Positions 40,080-47,825 of a stretch of 64,000 bases of DNA are shown piece by piece. This stretch comes from Betaproteobacteria bacterium HGW-Betaproteobacteria-16. Its GTDB lineage: Bacteria; Pseudomonadota; Gammaproteobacteria; Burkholderiales; Burkholderiaceae_C. The stretch spans positions 1 to 64,000 of the forward strand of contig PHCQ01000025.1 in the NCBI GenBank assembly GCA_002840835.1, given 5' to 3'. The translations under genes and the position numbers were made by a program. Positions within the stretch are counted from its first letter, which is position 1; every line of letters begins with the position of its first letter. A model generated the notes under the pieces. That model ran no database searches. It was given only the letters and a program-made list of their open reading frames with translations, and had not been told where the DNA came from.

Positions 40080-41333
40080 TCAGCGCAGCATGGCGTATCC
40101 CACGCCAATCGCGGCAAACAGGCCCACCACATCGGCGAACAGTGCACACGCCAGCGCATGCCGCGTGTGCTTCACCCCCACACTGCCGAAGTACACGGCC
40201 AGCACGTAGAAAGTGGTCTCTGTGGAACCCTGCACGATGGCGGCGAGGCGCCCGGCGAACGAGTCCACGCCATGCACCTGCATCACGTCGATCATGAGCC
40301 CGCGCGCACCGGCGCCAGACAGCACCTTCATCAAGCCCACCGGCAGCGCGGGCAGGAAGTCGGTGTCCAGCCCCAGGGCGGACACGCCGGCTCCTATGAC
40401 CGCCAGCAGGTAGTCCATGCAACCGGCCGCGCGGAACAGGCCGATGGCAATCAAGATGGCGATGAGGTAGGGGACGATCTGGATGGCCACGCCGAAGCCT
40501 TCCTTGGCCCCCTCGATGAAGGCATCGTAGGCGTTGATGCGGCGCCACGCGGCGGCCAGCAGAAACAGTATCACGATGCCCAGAATGGCCACCGCGCCGG
40601 TGGTACCGGCGATGCGCGCGGCCTGTTCGGCCGGCAGGCGGGCCAGTGCAGCCACAGCCGCCGCCAGCAGGCCGCCCACGGCCAGCACCGGTACCAGAAA
40701 ACGCGCACGCCACAGCGGCAGGCGCTGGGCCACGGCCACGGCCAGCACACCGGCCAGCAGCGCCGTGAACGTCACCAGCAGGGTGGGCAGAAAGATGTCG
40801 GCCGCGTTGAAATCCGCGCCCAGCCCCTGCTTGACTGCCATGCTCTGGCGAATGGCAATCACCGAGGTGGGAATGAGCGTTAGGCCCGCCGTGTTCATGA
40901 CCACGAACATGATCTGCGCCTGGCTGGCCGTGCCGGCCGGCTCGGTGTTGAGGCTCTGCAGTTCCTGCATGGCCTTCAGGCCCAGGGGCGTGGCGGCGTT
41001 GTCCAGCCCCAGCAGGTTGGCGGATATGTTCATGGTCATGGCGCCCTGCGCGGGGTGGCCTTGCGGCACGCCGGGGAACAGGCGCCGCAGCAGCGGGCCG
41101 GCCGCGCGGGCCAGCAGTTCGATCATGCCGGCGCGCTCGCCCACGCGCATCAGCCCCAGCCACAGAGCCATGATGCCGGCCAGGCCCAGGGAAATCTCGA
41201 AGCCGGTGCGGGCGCTGTCAAACAGAGCTTTGAGCAGCGCCTGGAAGATCGCGTCGTCGCCCAACAACCAGCGCGCCGCCGCGGTGGTGAATGCGACGAG
41301 GAAGAAACCGATCCAGATCCAGTTCAGCGCCAT
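40080..41333 (-). CDS. nucleoside-recognition (SpmA/SpmB-like) membrane protein
   Basis: 417 residues starting at the ATG at 41333 (MALNWIWIGFFLVAFTTAA). About ten hydrophobic helices contain two copies of the Gate (nucleoside recognition) domain, one per half, so it looks like SpmA and SpmB joined in one chain. Landmarks are MTMNISANLLGLDNAATPLGLKAM and GSTETTFYVLAVYFGSVGVK. In spore formers, SpmA/B are needed for core dehydration; in non-sporulating proteobacteria the role is unknown. Its start lies 34 bp after the DUF3482 GTPase gene on the same strand. Confidence 0.88.
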   Translation of the reverse strand: MALNWIWIGFFLVAFTTAAARWLLGDDAIFQALLKALFDSARTGFEISLGLAGIMALWLGLMRVGERAGMIELLARAAGPLLRRLFPGVPQGHPAQGAMTMNISANLLGLDNAATPLGLKAMQELQSLNTEPAGTASQAQIMFVVMNTAGLTLIPTSVIAIRQSMAVKQGLGADFNAADIFLPTLLVTFTALLAGVLAVAVAQRLPLWRARFLVPVLAVGGLLAAAVAALARLPAEQAARIAGTTGAVAILGIVILFLLAAAWRRINAYDAFIEGAKEGFGVAIQIVPYLIAILIAIGLFRAAGCMDYLLAVIGAGVSALGLDTDFLPALPVGLMKVLSGAGARGLMIDVMQVHGVDSFAGRLAAIVQGSTETTFYVLAVYFGSVGVKHTRHALACALFADVVGLFAAIGVGYAMLR

Positions 41334-41367
41334 GGAGGAAGATGGTAGCCGCAGGGCGCTCGGCGGT

Positions 41368-42762
41368 TCAGTCGAGCATGCCTTCGACACGCTGTGCGAC
41401 GGTCTGGCGCAAGGCTTCGCGGCGGCCATCGGTATCGGCCGGGCTCCCGTGGGCCAGTTCCCATTCGGGGTGGCTGCGGGCGGGGGCCAGTTCGGTCAGC
41501 AGGGATTTCAGGTCGGCACGGTAGCTGTCGCCGGGTGCCAGCCGCACCGCCAGGGGTTCCAGTGCCGCGTGGCCCCGCGCCTGCAGGTGCTGGCAGAGTT
41601 GCAGCAGGCCGTCGGCCAGCACGGCGAGCACGTCGTCTTGCAGGGTGAGTTCTTCGATGCGCATCACGCGGTTGCGCAGCTTGCGCGGCAACTGGCCCCA
41701 GCCCTGCCCCACCACCCCGCCAATGGCCGCGCCCAGCACGGTGCCGGTGCCCAGCGACAGGCCGGCCAGGGCGATGTCCAGCGTGAGACCCACCGCCGCA
41801 CCGGCGGCCGCGCCCTGGCCCAGCAGGCGGCCCACGCTGGCCAGGGCCTCCGGGTTGAACAGGTCGGTGGCCCAGCGCCCGCTGGCCCAGGCCATCACGT
41901 CGAGGTGCGCGTCGTCTCTGGCAAAGCCGTGCAGGGCCAGCAGGTCGTTCACGGCCAGCTGCAGGCTTTGCACCAGCTCGGCACGGAAGGCGGCCACAAA
42001 GGCGCTGCGGGCTGCTGCGTCAGCCAGGGTGTCGCCGGGCGCTTCGCGGCGCATGGCTGCGGCGCTGATGAGGGCGTCTGCCACGCGGCGGGCGCTGGCG
42101 GTGCGGCGCGCCTGCGCCTGCTGGTCCAGCTCGGCCAGCACGGCTTGCAGCGTGGGGCGGTGGTCGCGCAGCAGCACGCCCAGGTCTTCGTAGAGCTGGC
42201 GCTCTGAGCCCACGAAGGGCGCCACCGCATCAAAGCGCACGGCGGCGTGCAGTCCGTAGGCGGCCAGCAGTTCGCGCCATTCGGGTTCACGGCCGCCTTC
42301 GGCGCGCACGAAGTTGAGCACCGGCATGATAGGTCGCGCGCAACCGGTGAGCACCTCGATTTCGCTGCGGTACTTCGGCAGCACGGGCTCACGGCAGTCG
42401 ATCACGACGATCGCGGCGTCGGCGTCCAGCAGTTGCCGCAGCACCTTGGCTTCCTGTTCGAACACCCCGTGCGCTTCCGGGCCGTCCAGCAAGGCTCGTA
42501 CGCGCTGGGGCGGCGTGAGCGCGTCAGACATCTGCTTCAGGTGGTGCTGCAGCGCCACCGAGTCTTCCAGGCCGGGTGTGTCGAAATAGCGCACCCGGGT
42601 GACGCCGTCGACCTGCAGGCCAATGGCTTCCACGTGGCGGGTGGTGCCGGGCCGATCAGACACTTCGCCGAAGCGCGCCTGGCGCGTGAGCGTGCGCAGC
42701 AGCGAGGTTTTGCCGGCGTTGGTGTGGCCCACCACGGCAATGCGGATGGCTTTCAGGGTCAT
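41368..42762 (-). CDS. DUF3482 GTPase-domain protein
   Basis: 464 residues starting at the ATG at 42762 (MTLKAIRIAVVGHTNAGKT), which overlaps the stop of the DUF2868 gene by 4 bp. An Era-like GTPase domain has G1 GHTNAGKTS (12-20), G2 around T40-T41 and G3 DTPG (61-64). The G4 position reads NFVR, not NKxD, so guanine specificity may be altered. The C-terminal DUF3482 part contains a glycine/alanine-rich hydrophobic stretch (GQGAAAGAAVGLTLDIALAGLSLGTG) that could insert in a membrane. Translational coupling to DUF2868 suggests the two act together. Function unknown. Confidence 0.87.
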   Translation of the reverse strand: MTLKAIRIAVVGHTNAGKTSLLRTLTRQARFGEVSDRPGTTRHVEAIGLQVDGVTRVRYFDTPGLEDSVALQHHLKQMSDALTPPQRVRALLDGPEAHGVFEQEAKVLRQLLDADAAIVVIDCREPVLPKYRSEIEVLTGCARPIMPVLNFVRAEGGREPEWRELLAAYGLHAAVRFDAVAPFVGSERQLYEDLGVLLRDHRPTLQAVLAELDQQAQARRTASARRVADALISAAAMRREAPGDTLADAAARSAFVAAFRAELVQSLQLAVNDLLALHGFARDDAHLDVMAWASGRWATDLFNPEALASVGRLLGQGAAAGAAVGLTLDIALAGLSLGTGTVLGAAIGGVVGQGWGQLPRKLRNRVMRIEELTLQDDVLAVLADGLLQLCQHLQARGHAALEPLAVRLAPGDSYRADLKSLLTELAPARSHPEWELAHGSPADTDGRREALRQTVAQRVEGMLD

Positions 42763-44201
42763 GTGGTGCCCGTTTGCAGGCTTGCTGCGTCGCTGGCCAG
42801 CCATTGGGCGGCGTCGGCTGGTGTGGCACAGACGTGCACGGCAGACAGCTCGCTGGCTTTGAGCCAGTCAGACCAACGCCCAGGCTTGTCGCCTTCGATC
42901 AGTTCACCGCCCGGCCCGCGCCCCAGTGGCAGCAACGCGCAGCGGTGGGTGTGGCTGCAGAGTTGCCGCAGGAAGCGTTCGGCGCCCCGGTCCGGGCTGG
43001 CCGCTGCGGCGCACACGAACACGGCGTCTACCGCGGGCGCAGATGCCAGCGTGGTCAACAGGTGCAGGCGCTCGGGCATGGTGCCGGCCACCGTGTGCAC
43101 GGCATGCACCTGCGCCGCCAGCGCCGCCGGGGGCCAGACCATTTCAGACGGCAGTTCAAACCCGATCAGGACCCGGCCCACGGCCTCACCGGGCGCTCTG
43201 GGCCGGAACGCTTGCGGGCCTCCCACACGCGGTGGTGCGTGTTCGGCGTCCACCACCTGGGGTGGGTCCATGGCCTGGAATCGGGTGAGCAACTGGCGAA
43301 AGTACGGATCACTCTTGTCCAGCGACAGCCGCATGGCCCGCCGCTGCCACACCAGCACGCACACCGCCAAGGCGATCAACCGGGGCAGCAGGCCGTAGAA
43401 CAAGGCGCTGGCCAGCAGCCACCAGGCCATGGCCTGCGCGCCCTGAGCGCTGGGCTGCGCGTTCACGGTCACCGCATCCGGCACCGGAAAACCCAGCGCA
43501 CGCGGCAGCCAGCCGGTGACCTGCAAAAAGCCCTCAAAAAAGGCGGGGGTCAGGATGGTGGTTTCCCAGGTGAGCGACCAAGATTGAAAGGCAAACAGCA
43601 TCAACAAGCTGGCCAGCACCAGCGCGAACGCCAGTGCCCACAACAGGTGGCTGAGCGCACCAAACACCCACAGCCCCAGCCGGTGTTCTCGCAGCACCGC
43701 GTTGACGCCGCGCAGCAGGCTCATCGCTTGGGGTCCATGCAGGCCGGGCAGGCGCGCGGCCAGGCCCAACGCCAGCTTGCCCAACGACCATGGTCCCGCA
43801 GCTTCGGTCGATCCGGCTGATGTCAGTGCCCACAGCACCCACACCAGCAAGGCCAACACCGGCACGCCCAACATGGCCACGAAGGCGAAGGCCGCGTTCA
43901 CCGATTGACCGGTGCCCAGCGCACGGGTGAGCAAACCACCCGCCAGCAAAAAGGCCAGCAGGCCCAGCAGGCCGCCCGCCACCCACAGGCCGGTGCGCAG
44001 CCGCGCCCATTCGTCCACCAGCCCCAGCCGCTGGGCCAGCAGGCGTGCGCGCTCCAGCAATCGGCCCTGGTCACTGGTGTGGCGGGCGTGCGCCAGCGCC
44101 ATTTCACCGGCATCGTCCAGCGCGCCGCCCGCCTCAATGGCCTGCACGGCGTGCGCCAGGGCCAGGTCGCGAAATTCGGCGGGTTCGGGGCGGGTGCTCA
44201 C
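42759..44201 (-). CDS. DUF2868 membrane protein
   Basis: About 480 residues. I choose the GTG at 44201 (VSTRPEPAEFRDLALAHAV), which has a GGAG site 10 nt upstream; a TTG at 44249 would add 16 residues. Four to five transmembrane helices in the middle (for example GLWVAGGLLGLLAFLLAGGLL and FGALSHLLWALAFALVLAS) are followed by a soluble C-terminal domain. The family, DUF2868, is found beside DUF3482 GTPases, as here (4-bp overlap). Function unknown; together they may form a membrane-bound GTPase system. Confidence 0.85.
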   Translation of the reverse strand: MSTRPEPAEFRDLALAHAVQAIEAGGALDDAGEMALAHARHTSDQGRLLERARLLAQRLGLVDEWARLRTGLWVAGGLLGLLAFLLAGGLLTRALGTGQSVNAAFAFVAMLGVPVLALLVWVLWALTSAGSTEAAGPWSLGKLALGLAARLPGLHGPQAMSLLRGVNAVLREHRLGLWVFGALSHLLWALAFALVLASLLMLFAFQSWSLTWETTILTPAFFEGFLQVTGWLPRALGFPVPDAVTVNAQPSAQGAQAMAWWLLASALFYGLLPRLIALAVCVLVWQRRAMRLSLDKSDPYFRQLLTRFQAMDPPQVVDAEHAPPRVGGPQAFRPRAPGEAVGRVLIGFELPSEMVWPPAALAAQVHAVHTVAGTMPERLHLLTTLASAPAVDAVFVCAAAASPDRGAERFLRQLCSHTHRCALLPLGRGPGGELIEGDKPGRWSDWLKASELSAVHVCATPADAAQWLASDAASLQTGTT

Positions 44202-44331
44202 AAACAGCGGTCTCCGGTGGCAGAAATGGGTAAAAGGGGGCAGCGGCAATGCTACCCGGCGGAGCAGACTCGCTTGCCGTTGATCGACCGGCGTGGGGGC
44301 GTTGTCGAAATGAGAAGGTCTGGCTCGTCGT

Positions 44332-44356
44332 GGTGTTGACAGCCCATCTCAACACC
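44332..44356. promoter_or_regulatory. inverted repeat just upstream of the VOC gene
   Basis: GGTGTTGA-N9-TCAACACC, 8-bp perfect arms, ending 16 nt before the ATG at 44373 and just before the GAAAGGAA ribosome site. It could be an operator or a leader hairpin. The rest of the 171-bp gap upstream shows nothing else distinct. Confidence 0.45.
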
Positions 44357-44372
44357 CTAGAAAGGAATTCCC

Positions 44373-44801
44373 ATGCCTCAACTCTGTGCCTACCTGTCTT
44401 TCAACGGCACCTGTGCCGAAGCCATGACGTTCTATGCCCAGGTGCTTGACGCCAAGCTCGAAGCCCTGATGACCTACGGGCAGATGCCCGACGGCGAGCC
44501 GGTACCGCCCGAGCATGCAGACAAGATCATGCACGCCTACCTGGTGCACCCGGACTTCGCACTCATGGCCGGCGACGCCATGCCAGGCGTGCCCTTTGAC
44601 GGCATGAAGGGCGTGATGATGGCCATCACCTACCCCACAGCGGCCGAGGCCGAGCGCATCTTCAAGGCCCTGGCCGACGGCGGCAGCGTGCAGATGCCGC
44701 TGGGCGAAACCTTCTGGGCCGAGCGCTTCGGCATGCTGACCGACCGGTACGGCACGGCCTGGGCGGTGAATGGCGGGCCTAGGGAGATGCCGAAGGACTG
44801 A
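44373..44801 (+). CDS. VOC-superfamily (PhnB-like glyoxalase/dioxygenase fold) protein
   Basis: 142 residues starting at the ATG at 44373 behind GAAAGGAA. A single PhnB-type VOC domain with typical wording: LCAYLSFNGTCAEAMTFYAQVL at the start, IMHAYLVHPDFALMAGDAMPG in the middle, and LGETFWAERFGMLTDRYGTAWAVN at the end. The fold is shared by glyoxalases, dioxygenases and resistance proteins, and PhnB itself has no known reaction. Metal ligands are not certain. It is probably monocistronic, between two convergent or divergent neighbours. Confidence 0.9.
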   Translation: MPQLCAYLSFNGTCAEAMTFYAQVLDAKLEALMTYGQMPDGEPVPPEHADKIMHAYLVHPDFALMAGDAMPGVPFDGMKGVMMAITYPTAAEAERIFKALADGGSVQMPLGETFWAERFGMLTDRYGTAWAVNGGPREMPKD

Positions 44802-44819
44802 ACGAGACTTTGCCAGTGA

Positions 44820-46427
44820 TTAGCGCGAGCGCAAGGTTCGGCTCAGCAGGATCACCGGCAACAGCCCCACCAGCACCAGCGTGAGCGCGGGCAGTGCGGC
44901 TTCTCCCAGGCGCTCGTCACGCGCGAGCTGGTAAGTGACCACGGCCAGGGTGTCGCTGTTGAAGGGACGCAGCACCAGGGTGGCGGGCAGTTCCTTCATC
45001 ACGTCCACAAACACCAGCAGCGCGGCCGCTGCTGTGGAGCGCTTGAGCAGCGGCCAATGCACGCGCAGGGCCAGGCCCAGGCCGGTGGTGCCGAGCATGC
45101 GGGCGGAATCGTCGAGGCTGGCGGGAATGCGGGCGTAGCCGCTCTGCATGGACTGCAGGGCCACGGCGGTGAAGCGCACCAGGTAGGCCCAGACGATGCC
45201 GAGCGCGGTGGCGGTGACGAGGTAACCCACTCGCGTGTCCGGCTGCATGGCCTGCACCCAGCCGATCGGCAGCAGAATGCCGACCACGATCACCGCACCG
45301 GGCACGGCGTAGCCCAGGCTGGCGAGCTGCACCACGCCACGCGTGAGCGGGCCGGGCCGGGCGCGCAAGGCGAACGCCAATGCCAGCGCAACGGCGGTGG
45401 CCAGCGCAGCACTCAGACCGGCCAACCACACGCTGTTGCGTGACCACTGCACGAAGCTGCTCCAGGGCAGGTCGTCCCAGCCGCCGATGAGCGGGCGCAA
45501 CATAAACAGCACCGGCAGCAGAAAGCCGAAGGCGATGGGCAAGCTGCACACCACCACGGCCCATGCGGCACGGCCGCCGCGCAGGCGCACGGGCTGTGCC
45601 TCTGCGCTGCCGGCGCGCTGGCCGCGCAGCGTGGCAAAGCGCATGCGGCGCTGGGCCCGGTGTTCCAGCCACAACAGCAGGGCCACCAGGGCCAGCAGCA
45701 TGGTGGCGAGTTGCGCGGCGGCCAGCGGCATGTCCATCGACAACCAGGCCTTGTAGATGCCGGCGGTGAAGGTCTGGATGCCGAAGTAGCTGGCCACGCC
45801 GAAGTCGGCCAGGGTTTCCATGAGCGCGAGCGCCACACCGGCCGCCACGGCCGGGCGGGCCAGTGGCAGGGCCACTTCGCGGATGCGGCGGGCCAGTGGG
45901 GCGCCCAGCAGGCGCGCCGCTTCCATGAGCTGGGACGCGCGTTCGGCCAGCGCGGTGCGCGCCAGCAGGTACACGTAGGGGTACAACGAAAAGGTGAACA
46001 CCCAGACCGCGCCCGGCGTGTTGCGGATCTCCGGGAACACGCGCCCGGTCAGCCCAAAGCTCTCGCGCAGCCACACCTGCAACGGGCCGCTGAACTGCAA
46101 AAAATCCGTGTAAGCGTAGGCCACCACATAGGCCGGCATGGCCAGGGGCAGCAGCAGCGCCCATTCAAAGAGGCGTCGCCCCGGAAAGTCGAATAGCGTG
46201 ACGGCGCTGGCCGTGGCCATGCCCACCACCGCCACCCCCACCGCCACCGCCAGGCACAGCCACACGGTGGTGAACACGTATTCGGGCAGCACGGTCTGGG
46301 CCATCTGGCTCAGCACTTGGCGCGCCTCCGCGTCAAACTGGAACCACGAGGCGCCCAATGACAACACCGGCAGCGTGAGCATCAGCGCGAGCAGGAGCAA
46401 CAGGGCCGGGGCCAACCAACGCAGCAT
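44820..46427 (-). CDS. fbpB: iron(III) ABC transporter permease (FbpB-like)
   Basis: 535 residues starting at the ATG at 46427 (MLRWLAPALLLLL). About twelve transmembrane helices form two fused permease halves, each with an EAA loop that docks the ATPase: EAARLLGAPLARRIREVALPLARPAVAAG and DSARMLGTTGLGLALRVHWPLLKRS. This is the FbpB/SfuB layout for ferric-iron import from periplasmic binding protein across the inner membrane. The ATPase is encoded divergently at 46632. No periplasmic binding protein gene is present, so that must lie elsewhere. Confidence 0.9.
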   Translation of the reverse strand: MLRWLAPALLLLLALMLTLPVLSLGASWFQFDAEARQVLSQMAQTVLPEYVFTTVWLCLAVAVGVAVVGMATASAVTLFDFPGRRLFEWALLLPLAMPAYVVAYAYTDFLQFSGPLQVWLRESFGLTGRVFPEIRNTPGAVWVFTFSLYPYVYLLARTALAERASQLMEAARLLGAPLARRIREVALPLARPAVAAGVALALMETLADFGVASYFGIQTFTAGIYKAWLSMDMPLAAAQLATMLLALVALLLWLEHRAQRRMRFATLRGQRAGSAEAQPVRLRGGRAAWAVVVCSLPIAFGFLLPVLFMLRPLIGGWDDLPWSSFVQWSRNSVWLAGLSAALATAVALALAFALRARPGPLTRGVVQLASLGYAVPGAVIVVGILLPIGWVQAMQPDTRVGYLVTATALGIVWAYLVRFTAVALQSMQSGYARIPASLDDSARMLGTTGLGLALRVHWPLLKRSTAAAALLVFVDVMKELPATLVLRPFNSDTLAVVTYQLARDERLGEAALPALTLVLVGLLPVILLSRTLRSR

Positions 46428-46554
46428 GGTCTCAGTGGATGGAATGGAAAGAACTTGAAAAGAGAAACAGCGGTCGCCGGGCACGACGCATCGCCAGGTT
46501 GCGCCGGGGACCGCATCATGGCACGACGGCCAGCCCCTGCCCTGTTCGGGTCCA

Positions 46555-46568
46555 TTGACCCACATCAA
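46555..46568. promoter_or_regulatory. FNR-like site in the fbpB-fbpC divergent gap
   Basis: TTGAC-CCAC-ATCAA matches nine of the ten fixed bases of the FNR/Anr consensus. It lies 64-77 nt upstream of fbpC and about 128 nt upstream of fbpB. Confidence 0.4.
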
Positions 46569-46571
46569 CAC

Positions 46572-46597
46572 AAATGAGAATTGTAGTTATCTACAAT
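46572..46597. promoter_or_regulatory. possible Fur box in the fbpB-fbpC divergent gap
   Basis: AAATGAGAATTGTAGTTATCTACAAT resembles the A/T-rich NATAAT-type repeats of Fur sites (AATGAGAATTG, TTATC). It includes the perfect inverted repeat ATTGTAG-TTAT-CTACAAT at 46580-46597. It lies 35-60 nt before the fbpC start, where a Fur repressor would block transcription. The match is partial. Confidence 0.5.
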
Positions 46598-46631
46598 CAG
46601 AACCCCACCGTTCGGAAACCCGGGATTCACC

Positions 46632-47759
46632 ATGTTCCTCAACGTCTCGCAACTCAGTGTGCGCTACCCCGGCCTCTCGCAGGCTGCGGTGGATGGCGTC
46701 TCGCTCGGTCTGCGCGCAGGCGACATCGGTGTGCTGATCGGCCCCTCGGGCTGCGGCAAGACCACGCTGTTGCGCGCGGTGGCCGGGCTGGAGCGGGCCA
46801 GCGCCGGCAGCATTTCCCTCGACGGCGAAACCGTGAGCGGCATGAGCGACGGCCAGCAACACCACATGCCGGCCGAACAACGGCGCATCGGCATGGTGTT
46901 TCAGGACTACGCGCTGTTCCCGCACCTGAACGTGGGCAAGAACATCGCTTTCGGCATCGACCGCCTGCCCCGCGCCGAGCGCGATACCCGTGTGGCCGAG
47001 GTGCTCAAACTGGTGGGGCTGGACGACATGCAGGCCCGGTTCCCGCACGAGCTCTCTGGTGGCCAGCAGCAACGCGTGGCCCTGGCCCGTGCGCTCGCCC
47101 CCCGCCCCCGGCTGCTGCTGCTGGACGAACCGTTTTCCAACCTGGACGTGGACCTGCGTGAGCGACTGGCGCACGAGGTGCGCGGCATCCTGAAAGCCGC
47201 CAACGCCACCGCGCTGTTCGTCACCCACGACCAGCTGGAGGCGTTTGCCATTGGAGACGTGATCGGTGTGATGCACGAAGGCCATCTGCACCAGTGGGAA
47301 GACGCCTATGCGCTCTACCACCGCCCGGCCACGCGCTTTGTGGCCGAGTTCATCGGGCATGGCGTGTTCGCGCCCGCCCAGATCCGGCAGGACGGCAACG
47401 AAGTCTCGGTGCAGACGCCGCTGGGCGCGCTGCAGGACATGGACGAATGCCCGCTGCCCACCGCCTACGACGCCGGTTTGTGCGACGTGCTGCTGCGGGC
47501 CGACGACATCGTGCACGACGACCATGCGCCAGTGAAGGCGCAGATCCTGCGCAAGGCCTTCCGGGGTTCGGAATTCCTGTACACGCTGCGCCTGGCCAGT
47601 GGTGAAGTGCTCATGACACACGTGCCTTCGCACCACAACCACGCGGTGGGCGAATGGATCGGCATCCGCGCCGAGGTGGACCATGTGGTGACGTTTGCGC
47701 GCGGCGGGGCGGCGATGTCACCGCCGGCGCCGGCCGTGGTACGGGGCCTGGTGGGCTGA
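46632..47759 (+). CDS. fbpC: iron(III) ABC transporter ATP-binding protein (FbpC-like)
   Basis: 375 residues. The nucleotide-binding domain has Walker A GPSGCGKTT (37-45), signature LSGGQQQR, Walker B LLLLDEPFSNLD and switch VTHDQLE. A C-terminal TOBE-type regulatory domain follows (ADDIVHDDHAPVKAQIL). It energises the permease encoded divergently at 44820-46427 for ferric-iron import. The start ATG at 46632 (MFLNVSQLSVRYPGLS) follows the putative Fur box. It is convergent with the acylase gene, with a CCCCTGCC/GGCAGGGG inverted pair at 47767-47807 between them. Confidence 0.92.
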   Translation: MFLNVSQLSVRYPGLSQAAVDGVSLGLRAGDIGVLIGPSGCGKTTLLRAVAGLERASAGSISLDGETVSGMSDGQQHHMPAEQRRIGMVFQDYALFPHLNVGKNIAFGIDRLPRAERDTRVAEVLKLVGLDDMQARFPHELSGGQQQRVALARALAPRPRLLLLDEPFSNLDVDLRERLAHEVRGILKAANATALFVTHDQLEAFAIGDVIGVMHEGHLHQWEDAYALYHRPATRFVAEFIGHGVFAPAQIRQDGNEVSVQTPLGALQDMDECPLPTAYDAGLCDVLLRADDIVHDDHAPVKAQILRKAFRGSEFLYTLRLASGEVLMTHVPSHHNHAVGEWIGIRAEVDHVVTFARGGAAMSPPAPAVVRGLVG

Positions 47760-47825
47760 GGAGTCTCCCCTGCCCACTCGTCCCTCGCCGGAGCGTGTTG
47801 GCAGGGGTAGCGCAGCAGGCGCGGC

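Noticed and set aside
47767-47807. CCCCTGCC / GGCAGGGG inverted pair between fbpC and the acylase gene as a terminator
   Set aside because: The loop is about 25 nt and there is no T-tract. It is noted in the fbpC entry but not called as a terminator.
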